A stretch of 5,654 nt of DNA from Candidatus Nanopelagicales bacterium (GTDB lineage Bacteria > Actinomycetota > Actinomycetes > S36-B12). A program made the position numbers and the translations under genes. The notes under the pieces were generated by a model. That model saw only the letters and a program-made list of their open reading frames with translations. It did not search any database and was not told where the DNA came from. Below are positions 1 to 5,608 of this stretch, one piece after another. The DNA is taken from positions 1-5,654 of the forward strand of contig JAGYJP010000032.1 in the NCBI GenBank assembly GCA_018402075.1, in the 5' to 3' direction. Each line of letters begins with the position of its first letter. The first letter of the stretch is position 1.

Positions 1-252
1 TGATGTATCCATGGGGTAGAGCCGGGAAAGTGCGGTGTAGGCGTCACCGTGAATTTCAAGGTCACCGTTAACGTAGGCGCGGGCCAGACCTAATTGGCTG
101 GGTGCTCCAGCAAGGTATTCCACTCCTCGGGGGGAGACCAACTCCATGACAATGTCGTTGTCTTGCGGGCCAAATGTGGAGCCGTCGTATGCCTTGAATG
201 AGACATTGCGCTCGGGGCCAACGACCATTGCGAATGCATCAGCGATTTTCAC
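1..252 (-). CDS. tmsB: SAM-dependent methyltransferase of the cyclopropane-fatty-acyl-phospholipid synthase family, N-terminal part (TmsB/BfaB-like)
   Basis: Only the first 84 codons are present; the frame is open to the window edge. Translation from GTG at 252 begins (M)KIADAFAMVVGPERN and includes LGLARAYVNGDLEIHGDAYTAL, the N-terminal signature of cyclopropane-fatty-acid-synthase-type methyltransferases (known family pattern); the SAM-binding motifs lie beyond the edge. The start overlaps the stop of the upstream FAD oxidoreductase by 4 bases (GTGA), and AGGTGG lies 10 bases upstream, so the start is well supported; an in-frame ATG at 228 is a weaker alternative. In actinomycetes this neighbour pair (tmsA/tmsB, also named bfaA/bfaB) makes 10-methyl branched fatty acids such as tuberculostearic acid: the methyltransferase adds a methylene group to the double bond of an unsaturated phospholipid acyl chain at the membrane. 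Function is inferred from the N-terminal signature and the neighbour; an ordinary cyclopropane synthase cannot be excluded from this fragment. Confidence 0.85.
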   Translation of the reverse strand, partial: MKIADAFAMVVGPERNVSFKAYDGSTFGPQDNDIVMELVSPRGVEYLAGAPSQLGLARAYVNGDLEIHGDAYTALSRLYPMDTS

Positions 253-1661
253 TGTTCTTCAACCACCTTTTCGTACAGACCCAGAAGTCGAGAATCTGGG
301 TCGTATTTCTCTTTCATTAATGTGTATTCATTGCCACCGTAAATTTCCCAGAATTCGTCGCGGGAATAAAACGCGGTCGAATACAGGGACTTGCGCCCAT
401 CAAGATCGGTGACCATTTTTTCGATCCGACGATTCTTGACGCCGTCTTCAGGTTTTTCACCGTGAACCAAAGGCACCGTGGACCAGAATCCGACATTGAC
501 ATAGAGCTGCTCCGGGTCAAATTCGTAAAGAGGCCAACGAGCATTTGGATCACGTTGCTTGAGCGGGCATAACCATATCGGTTCAATACCTATTTCCGCG
601 TGGAAAAAGTCAAGGAATTCTGGGAGCCGCTCAACGGGAATCTCGATGTCTTGCACAACGGACTCTCGTTGCGGTTTTCTCTGAATTGCAGCAAGTTTCT
701 CGGCGAACTTGAACTTGCGGTTCGCGGCAATGAACTTCCAGTACACGTCGCTGCGGAGTTTGCTTTTGGGCCAGAGGGTGCGGACGGCCGGTAACTGCGC
801 TCCGAATGCGCGTGAGCACCAGAACCAGTCGGTGTCCCACCGCCAGAGGTAGTCACCGATGGTCAGGTAATCGTTAGTCAGGGTCTGGATGGAGCGGTAG
901 TAGATCGCCATGCCGGTGTAGTCGCTGGTGGCACGACCGGAAGGTAACTCGCCCACCATGGTGCCGATCGTCAGGTACTGCTCAGTTGGTGAAAAGACGG
1001 TGCCGTCAAGAAAATCAACATGGGAACCTTGGAATTCACCTGACGCAACAATCTCCTGCATGGATTGGGTCAATGCACTCGCGCTGGCGTACCGAACATG
1101 TTGAACGTGAACAAATGGCTTGGTGGGTTCCAACTCAATGGTGAGTTTGAGGGCGTAGCCGAGTGAGCCATAAGAGTTGGGAAATGAGTAGAACAAGTCA
1201 CGGTGTGGGTCATCTGATTTGTTGGTCACGGTAAGGACTTCACCCGTGCCGGTAAGAATGTCCATGGCCACCACTGATTCGTGGGGTGTGCCATTGCGGA
1301 AGCTGGCGCTCTCAATTCCAAGTCCCGTGACAGCGCCACCCAAAGTAATGGTGCGCAATTGTGGGACACACATGGGCATCAGGCCATACGGGAGGGTGGC
1401 GGCCACCAGATCTTCATAGGTGGTCATGCCACCAACTTCGGCAACTCGATTGATCGGGTCAACTTCAAAAACATGACTGAATTGACTGACGTCCAGACCG
1501 GGCGTCTGGGTCTGGGAGCGACCCCTAAACAGGTTGCTGGTTTTTTTAGCCAGTCGCACCGGCTGACCGGGCCTGATGGTGGCAAGTTGACGACTGATTC
1601 GCCCCACGGCAGCGCTGTAACGCGAGCGCCACTCGGAATCAACTGTCAGGGGGAAAGCCAC
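249..1661 (-). CDS. tmsA: FAD-binding oxidoreductase, DHCR24-like, 10-methylene fatty acyl reductase (TmsA/BfaA-like)
   Basis: A 470-residue protein, the expected size for the family. Its N-terminal part (about residues 30-180) is a PCMH-type FAD-binding domain like that of 24-dehydrocholesterol reductase: FEVDPINRVAEVGG (65-78), then PQLRTITLGGAVTGLGIES (100-118), followed by SFRNGTPHE, the family's GG..xGxGIES...G..H pattern, and NSYGSLGYA (162-170), matching the flavin-site SxGTLGF-like segment. The C terminus carries YGGNEY and KYDP (441-455), also usual. No signal peptide or membrane helix is seen. In characterised actinomycetes the enzyme reduces the 10-methylene group left by the adjacent methyltransferase to a 10-methyl branch. 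The GTG at 1661 is the only reasonable start: an in-frame TAG lies four codons upstream and no other start codon intervenes. No Shine-Dalgarno is seen; a TAGATT box ends 6 bases before the GTG, suggesting a leaderless mRNA. The family assignment is solid; the exact substrate is inferred from the methyltransferase neighbour. Confidence 0.9.
   Translation of the reverse strand: MAFPLTVDSEWRSRYSAAVGRISRQLATIRPGQPVRLAKKTSNLFRGRSQTQTPGLDVSQFSHVFEVDPINRVAEVGGMTTYEDLVAATLPYGLMPMCVPQLRTITLGGAVTGLGIESASFRNGTPHESVVAMDILTGTGEVLTVTNKSDDPHRDLFYSFPNSYGSLGYALKLTIELEPTKPFVHVQHVRYASASALTQSMQEIVASGEFQGSHVDFLDGTVFSPTEQYLTIGTMVGELPSGRATSDYTGMAIYYRSIQTLTNDYLTIGDYLWRWDTDWFWCSRAFGAQLPAVRTLWPKSKLRSDVYWKFIAANRKFKFAEKLAAIQRKPQRESVVQDIEIPVERLPEFLDFFHAEIGIEPIWLCPLKQRDPNARWPLYEFDPEQLYVNVGFWSTVPLVHGEKPEDGVKNRRIEKMVTDLDGRKSLYSTAFYSRDEFWEIYGGNEYTLMKEKYDPDSRLLGLYEKVVEEQ
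263..270 (-). promoter_or_regulatory. Ribosome binding site of the methyltransferase gene
   Basis: Read on the minus strand this is AAAGGTGG, with the core AGGTGG at 268-263, 10 bases before the GTG start at 252. It lies inside the last codons of the upstream FAD oxidoreductase gene. It decides the GTG start over the downstream ATG at 228 and, with the GTGA overlap, suggests coupled translation of the two lipid enzymes. Confidence 0.65.
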
Positions 1662-1667
1662 CGACCA

Positions 1668-1673
1668 AATCTA
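1668..1673 (-). promoter_or_regulatory. Candidate -10 box of a leaderless promoter for the FAD oxidoreductase
   Basis: On the minus strand the hexamer is TAGATT, matching TAnnnT, at -12 to -7 if transcription starts at the G of the GTG at 1661. That is the arrangement of leaderless actinobacterial promoters. No good -35 box lies 17-18 bases further upstream. A perfect TTGACA is present on the minus strand at 1718-1713, but it is about 39 bases from this box, too far to pair with it. Inferred from position and sequence only. Confidence 0.45.
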
Positions 1674-1720
1674 GTGGATTTGACTAGCGGCGAGCAGCCG
1701 TGCGGTTGAGATTGTCAATA

Positions 1721-1746
1721 CATACACATGGTAATGTATGTGTATG
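1721..1746. promoter_or_regulatory. Palindromic operator over the antitoxin start, likely VapB/VapBC autoregulatory site
   Basis: A perfect 9-base inverted repeat, CATACACAT (1721-1729) and ATGTGTATG (1738-1746), is separated by 8 bases. A second palindrome in another register is interleaved with it: ATACAT (1718-1723) pairs with ATGTAT (1734-1739). The right arm includes the ATG at 1744. Ribbon-helix-helix antitoxins usually bind such repeats in their own promoter as tandem dimers, with the toxin as co-repressor (family knowledge). The site overlaps the proposed -10 box, so binding would block transcription. It also lies in the region shared with the divergent FAD oxidoreductase gene. Confidence 0.7.
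1732..1737 (+). promoter_or_regulatory. Candidate -10 box of the toxin-antitoxin operon
   Basis: TAATGT fits TAnnnT and ends 6 bases before the ATG at 1744, placing a leaderless transcription start on that ATG. Possible -35 boxes TTGAGA (1706-1711) and TTGTCA (1712-1717) are 20 and 14 bases away, so neither is ideally spaced. The box sits between the arms of the palindrome, as expected for a repressible toxin-antitoxin promoter. Confidence 0.45.
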
Positions 1747-1995
1747 GCCTTGACGCACCGCTTACAACTCCTCCTAGAAGAGGAGCAGTATCAGCGATTG
1801 GCCCACCGGGCCAGATCCCAGGGTTGTTCGGTGGGAGCGCTCATTCGCCAGGCGATTCACCTCGCGTGGACCGAACCCGATGTTGCGCGCCAGCAAGCAG
1901 CGGAATCAATATTGGGTGCGGAACCCATGCGGGTGCCCGATCCCGCTGACCTGCGAGAAGAAATCGCTAACGCGCATGCAGGGCGATTTGAGTGA
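1744..1995 (+). CDS. vapB: Ribbon-helix-helix antitoxin of a VapBC-type pair
   Basis: An 83-residue protein from the preferred ATG at 1744. Residues 3-10 (LTHRLQLL) look like the DNA-contacting strand, 12-26 (EEEQYQRLAHRARSQ) like helix 1, and 29-43 (SVGALIRQAIHLAWT) like helix 2 of a ribbon-helix-helix (Arc/CopG-type) domain. The acidic, proline-containing tail (about 44-83, with PDPADLREE) is where such antitoxins bind and neutralise the toxin. It should act as a dimer that represses its own operon through the palindrome at 1721-1746. The start at 1744 is preferred because the RHH strand begins just after it and a TAnnnT box is correctly placed for leaderless translation; an ATG two codons upstream (1738) would add only MC. 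The stop overlaps the toxin GTG by 4 bases. The fold is inferred from pattern, not search; the PIN toxin next door strongly supports the role. Confidence 0.85.
   Translation: MALTHRLQLLLEEEQYQRLAHRARSQGCSVGALIRQAIHLAWTEPDVARQQAAESILGAEPMRVPDPADLREEIANAHAGRFE
1980..1983 (+). promoter_or_regulatory. Ribosome binding site of the toxin gene
   Basis: AGGG lies 8 bases before the GTG start at 1992, inside the end of the antitoxin gene. This modest site, together with the GTGA overlap, suggests that toxin translation depends on translation of the antitoxin, a common way to keep toxin below antitoxin. Confidence 0.5.
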
Positions 1996-2450
1996 GCACG
2001 ACCCTCGCCGACATTGATTCTCTCGACCCAATAAATTCACGTCTGATTCTTCTAGACACGACTGTTCTTGTTTATGCCGTTGGGGCTGATCACCCCCTCA
2101 CAGCGCCGGCTCGAGAGGTGGTGCGCCAACTTCAACGTGGAGAGATTCGGGCGCAGACAACGCCCGAGGTGATCCAGGAGTTCGCCCACGTGCGAGCAAG
2201 GCGCCGAGATCGTGCGGATGCGGTCACGATCGCCACCGCATATGCCTCACTGCTTGGACCATTACTCCCGGTTACATCGCGACACCTTGCTGCTGGTCTG
2301 AAATTGTGGGAGGAAATACCGCAATTGGGAGCATTTGACAGTGTGCTTGCCGCGGTGGCACTCGCACATAATGCTGAACTGATCAGTGCAGACCAAGGAT
2401 TCGCGAGCGTCCCTGACCTGCGGTGGCGCGACCTTGCCACCATTTCTTAA
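1992..2450 (+). CDS. vapC: PIN-domain ribonuclease toxin, VapC family
   Basis: A 152-residue protein with the PIN-domain acidic set in order: D22 in LILLDTTVLVYAVG, E63 in PEVIQEFAHV, D116 in GAFDSVLAAVAL and D134 in LISADQGF. These residues coordinate Mg2+/Mn2+ in VapC toxins, which cut specific RNAs (often tRNA or rRNA) when the antitoxin is lost. All four are present, so the toxin appears intact. The natural target cannot be told from sequence. The GTG at 1992 overlaps the antitoxin TGA by 4 bases, and no ATG, GTG or TTG occurs in frame between it and D22. The catalytic core is therefore preceded by about 17 extra residues, whereas many VapC proteins have the first Asp within the first ten. 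Cotranscribed with the antitoxin; acts in the cytoplasm. Confidence 0.9.
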   Translation: MSTTLADIDSLDPINSRLILLDTTVLVYAVGADHPLTAPAREVVRQLQRGEIRAQTTPEVIQEFAHVRARRRDRADAVTIATAYASLLGPLLPVTSRHLAAGLKLWEEIPQLGAFDSVLAAVALAHNAELISADQGFASVPDLRWRDLATIS

Positions 2451-2465
2451 TACTTATTTGGAATC

Positions 2466-2496
2466 CTGATTCAAAACACTGATTCAAAACACTGAT
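2466..2496. repeat. 13-base tandem direct repeat between the toxin gene and the membrane protein gene
   Basis: The unit CTGATTCAAAACA occurs at 2466-2478 and 2479-2491, followed by a partial third copy, CTGAT (2492-2496). The first copy also takes part in a small inverted repeat, GAATC CT GATTC (2461-2472). The repeat fills much of the short gap after the toxin stop. No GC-rich hairpin followed by a T-run is present, so it is not a rho-independent terminator. It could be a replication-slippage product or a protein-binding repeat; nothing decides between them. Confidence 0.75.
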
Positions 2497-2539
2497 AGCC
2501 GCGGCAGCAGACATGGCAAGCGTGGGGGACAATGTCGGA

Positions 2540-3127
2540 ATGAAGCCACGTAACTGGATCCCCTATGTCGCCGGGGCGGTTGCTTTCATGCTCACCCTGG
2601 TTGTGGGCGGCGTGGTGGGCACGAACTGGTGGGCGAGCAATATCGAGATGGATCGCCTCGTGGCCGCCATTGAGGAGTCCGAAGCCGCCATGTCAGACGT
2701 CCTGGTTCGAGTCGATGTCGTTTTCGATCAACTCGATGGTGAAGTGCCGACTAACGGTGAGGAACTTGATGCGGCAACGATTGCTGCGGTGGCGGAGTTG
2801 GCGACCATTGCAGTGGATGGCGAGCTGGCAATTGGTGCTGCTGGCCGCGAAATTGCGAGGCTGAACATTTTGCCGTGGCACACCGCTATTGTGGAAGCGC
2901 GTGAGGCGTACCTCCTGCACAACTACGCGTGGCAGGCGTACATGCAATCTGCTCAACAGGATCCGGTGGCATTCACAGTGACACAACCATTGGTGAATCA
3001 GTCATTCATAGATGCACAGGAACCATTGGAGCGGGCAATTCCTGAGCCCCCACTTTTTGATTTACCGGAACGAGTCAAACAGATCTTTGTTGAAGGATTA
3101 CCCGAATCAAATGGCGATGTGATTTAA
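2540..3127 (+). CDS. Hypothetical membrane-anchored protein with an extracytoplasmic helical domain
   Basis: I do not recognise the family. From ATG at 2540 the protein has 195 residues. A short basic start (MKPRNW) is followed by one hydrophobic segment of about 22 residues (YVAGAVAFMLTLVVGGVVGT), a signal anchor or uncleaved signal peptide that would leave the rest outside the cytoplasm. No lipobox Cys is present; there are no cysteines at all. The remainder is acidic and alanine-rich with heptad-like helices (DRLVAAIEESEAAM...), and a central aromatic/histidine stretch, LPWHTAIVEAREAYLLHNYAW, looks like a conserved core. An ATG at 2513 would add nine residues (MASVGDNVG) and has no ribosome site; the 2540 start has GGGGGA about 10 bases upstream and places the basic residues just before the helix, so it is preferred. 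It ends overlapping the converging transporter gene. Whether it is cotranscribed with the toxin-antitoxin pair is unclear: the gap is about 90 bases with no visible terminator. Confidence 0.75.
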   Translation: MKPRNWIPYVAGAVAFMLTLVVGGVVGTNWWASNIEMDRLVAAIEESEAAMSDVLVRVDVVFDQLDGEVPTNGEELDAATIAAVAELATIAVDGELAIGAAGREIARLNILPWHTAIVEAREAYLLHNYAWQAYMQSAQQDPVAFTVTQPLVNQSFIDAQEPLERAIPEPPLFDLPERVKQIFVEGLPESNGDVI

Positions 3128-5583
3128 ACGGGCTCTTTTTCCTTGTCTTTTTCTTTCTCATTTTCTTTGGCGAGTTTGCTGGGCCACCAGATTTTCGGAC
3201 CGATGTCGTACGCCAACGCGGGCACAAGTGTGGTGCGCACAATAAAGGCATCGATGAGCACACCGAGTGCCACCGCGAATCCCACTTGACGAAGTGCGAC
3301 CAGTGGCAGCACACCGAGGACTAGGAATGTTGCCGCTAGCACAATTCCTGCACTGGTAATGACACCGCCGGTTGCCGTGAGGCCTTTGAGAATTCCCGGA
3401 CGCGTCCCCAAAGTAAGTGTTTCTTCACGTACTCGGGTCATCAGGAAAATGTTGTAATCAACCCCGAGAGCGACAAGGAACACGAATGCAAAGAGCGGGA
3501 AGCTCGGATCGGCGCCGGGGAAACTAAATAGGTAATTGAATGCCAGCGCGCAGGCTCCCAGGGTTGCGAAATAGGACAGGAGCACGGTGCCGATCAGAAT
3601 GAGTGGCGCATTAAATGCTCGCAAGAGAATGATCAGAATGATCAGAATCACAATGAGCACCGTCGGAATGATCACATTGCGATCTCGCAGATTCGCCTCG
3701 TTGATGTCGAATGCAACGGCGGTTGGTCCGCCCACGAGCGCCTCGGCCTGAGGGATTTCGGCGAATTGCGTTCGCAGGTCACCGATAACCGTTTCAGCGT
3801 CGGTGGAATCGGATGGGTAGGCGAGGGTCACTCGGAAGAGCACCCGAGAGTCGGTGACTCTCACTTCACCTGATATCTGGTCAACGAGTGGTTGAGCGTC
3901 GGCAACGCCCGGTGTTGCGGCGATCGTTGAAAGGACCACATCGCTGGAATCCTGCGCCGCGGTCACAATCGTTTCACTGCCAAGGCCGGCGGGGAAGTGT
4001 TGAATCAAAACGTCTTGGCCAATAACCGAATCAACTTCGGTGGGGTTGGTGAAAGACTCCGAAGTCGCGACACCGTCTGAGTTCAACGTGGTGCTGAAGC
4101 CGGCAAAGATCAACAGGATGATGGCGGTGGTCACCCAGGTGACTCTGGGTTTACGACCCACCAAGCCTGAGAGTCGCGCCCACAGCCCGGACTCTTTGTT
4201 GTCGGGGGTGCCCACCACGGGCACCTTGGGCCAAAAAGCCCAGCGACCTGAAGGGAACCGGTCACGACTGAACGGGCCACCGGAGGCGGCGAAAACTCGC
4301 ATCAATCCAAAAACGATCCATAAAACAATTGTGATCGCGGCAAAGCCAGCCCCAGTCAACACGAACGGGAGCAGCGGAATGTCCACGACAAAACTCAGTG
4401 CGAATCCAATAACGGTGGGCACAAGGAATGCCAGAACGGGGAGGGTGAAGCTGGGCACAATCAACAGTGCGGGAAGCAGGGTCAACATGATTACCATGGC
4501 CACAACAACGCCGACCGCAGAGACGGGCCCCGTTGACTTATTGGAGTTCAACTCACTCAGGAGCAAACACATCAGGCCAATAGATGTGGTTGCCGCCGAA
4601 GCAATAATGGGGGCGCGCACGCCCTTAAAAGCTGCCCACACGGCGTCGGTGTGAAACTCGCATTTGTGGAGCTCTTCTCGATACCGACTGACATACAGCA
4701 ATGAGTAGTCAGTTCCGGCACCAAAAACGAGCACGGTGAGAATCCCCTGACTTTGTCCATTGAGAACAAGAACATCTGAGTCGGCGAGGATATACACGAT
4801 TCCACTGGCGACCGCGAGCGCGAAAGCCGCAGAGACCAGGGGGATCAGCCACAGCACCGGACTGCGATATACCAAAATCAAGATGATGGCGACCACCAGT
4901 GCGGTGGCGATTAACAGTGCACCATCGATTGCACCGAAAACTTCAATCAGATCTGCGAGAAAGCCACCGGGCCCGGTGATATTGATTTGCACGCTGCTGA
5001 AGTTGGTGGCGTAGTCGCGAATCGTATTGGCGATTTCCGCGAAAGCGAGTTCACCGGATTCCAATTGCTGAGCGCCCAGATCGCTGTTGACATTGATACT
5101 GATCAGGAGTGCTTCGCCATCTTCGGATGGAATGGGGAACAGTGGTGGGGGATCGAGATAGGTGCTGACTTCGGTGCCATCAGAGAGGGTGAGGAATGGG
5201 ATTCCCTGAATGAACTCGCCCACCACGCCTTGATCCGCTGCGGTGAAGACTCCACCATCGGGTTTGGAAATAACCGCCAGGATCGGCAGGGCATCGCTGT
5301 CGGCGAACCCGGCCTGTTCATCCGCCACGAGAGTGGATTCAGCCGATGCCGGCAGGAAAGCGGCATTGTCATTTTCCTGAACCTGGCTCAGGCTCCCGGC
5401 CAATGGCCCCGCCCAACTACCCACCAATAGCCACGCAATCGCGATACCTACGGCAATCCACGTTGCTATTCGAGCTCGTCGAGATCCGGTGCGAACTTTT
5501 GGCTTAACGGAATCATGGGAACTTGGGGCTTCGACCATGGGTCGAGCGTGCAGTAAACGGCGACGACAAGCAAGTGGAATCAC
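3124..5583 (-). CDS. MMPL/RND-superfamily transporter
   Basis: An 819-residue integral membrane protein with the duplicated MMPL layout: helix 1 (about 38-58), a large extracytoplasmic loop (60-215), helices 2-6 (about 221-377), a middle region, helix 7 (about 480-498), a second large loop (500-635) and helices 8-12 (about 637-790). The paired charged motifs are clear: GAGTDYSLLYVSRYREEL (D292, Y293) in the first half and ALGVDYNIFLMTRVREE (D709, Y710) in the second, the proton-relay positions of the family. Members are proton-driven exporters of lipids, hydrophobic or amphiphilic compounds, usually with 12 helices; the substrate here is unknown. Between helix 6 and the usual FWPKVP segment (449-455) two more hydrophobic segments occur (about 381-400 and 405-428), giving perhaps 14 helices. 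The C-terminal tail (804-819) is a Lys/Glu repeat. The start is uncertain: GTG at 5583 gives the full length, ATG at 5538 (residue 16) is equally plausible, and neither has a ribosome site. Confidence 0.92.
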   Translation of the reverse strand: MIPLACRRRLLHARPMVEAPSSHDSVKPKVRTGSRRARIATWIAVGIAIAWLLVGSWAGPLAGSLSQVQENDNAAFLPASAESTLVADEQAGFADSDALPILAVISKPDGGVFTAADQGVVGEFIQGIPFLTLSDGTEVSTYLDPPPLFPIPSEDGEALLISINVNSDLGAQQLESGELAFAEIANTIRDYATNFSSVQINITGPGGFLADLIEVFGAIDGALLIATALVVAIILILVYRSPVLWLIPLVSAAFALAVASGIVYILADSDVLVLNGQSQGILTVLVFGAGTDYSLLYVSRYREELHKCEFHTDAVWAAFKGVRAPIIASAATTSIGLMCLLLSELNSNKSTGPVSAVGVVVAMVIMLTLLPALLIVPSFTLPVLAFLVPTVIGFALSFVVDIPLLPFVLTGAGFAAITIVLWIVFGLMRVFAASGGPFSRDRFPSGRWAFWPKVPVVGTPDNKESGLWARLSGLVGRKPRVTWVTTAIILLIFAGFSTTLNSDGVATSESFTNPTEVDSVIGQDVLIQHFPAGLGSETIVTAAQDSSDVVLSTIAATPGVADAQPLVDQISGEVRVTDSRVLFRVTLAYPSDSTDAETVIGDLRTQFAEIPQAEALVGGPTAVAFDINEANLRDRNVIIPTVLIVILIILIILLRAFNAPLILIGTVLLSYFATLGACALAFNYLFSFPGADPSFPLFAFVFLVALGVDYNIFLMTRVREETLTLGTRPGILKGLTATGGVITSAGIVLAATFLVLGVLPLVALRQVGFAVALGVLIDAFIVRTTLVPALAYDIGPKIWWPSKLAKENEKEKDKEKEPV

Positions 5584-5596
5584 CGATGGATTCGGT

Positions 5597-5602
5597 TAAG
5601 GT
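5597..5602 (+). promoter_or_regulatory. Candidate -10 box of a leaderless promoter for the partial gene at the right edge
   Basis: TAAGGT fits TAnnnT and ends 6 bases before the ATG at 5609, the same geometry as the boxes ahead of the FAD oxidoreductase and the antitoxin. No ribosome binding site is seen before this ATG. The box lies in the 25-base gap shared with the divergent transporter. Confidence 0.4.
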
Positions 5603-5608
5603 CTGCAC

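Noticed and set aside
1281..1709. A 142-codon plus-strand open frame across the start of the FAD oxidoreductase.
   Set aside because: It lies opposite a clearly recognised gene, its translation shows no family pattern, and it runs over the divergent promoter region.
1744..2450. The toxin-antitoxin pair as part of a larger mobile element.
   Set aside because: No transposase, integrase, terminal inverted repeats or flanking direct repeats were seen around it.
2461..2472. GAATC-CT-GATTC after the toxin stop as a terminator.
   Set aside because: The stem is five weak base pairs with a 2-base loop and no T-run follows.
3044..3135. GAGCCC (3044-3049) and GGGCTC (3130-3135) followed by TTTTT, as a possible terminator.
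   Set aside because: The arms are 80 bases apart with no supporting stem, so a rho-independent hairpin is not credible.
3627..3644. A 9-base tandem repeat, GAATGATCA, twice.
   Set aside because: It is in frame inside helix 8 of the transporter and simply encodes repeated Ile/Leu residues; ordinary for a membrane helix.
4040..4654. A 204-codon plus-strand open frame within the transporter gene.
   Set aside because: It is antisense to conserved helices and loops of the MMPL protein; its Thr/Pro/Asn-rich translation is what reversing hydrophobic codons gives.
4987..5430. A 147-codon plus-strand open frame opposite the transporter N-terminal loop.
   Set aside because: It is antisense to the coding sequence and has no ribosome site, no leaderless box and no recognisable domain.
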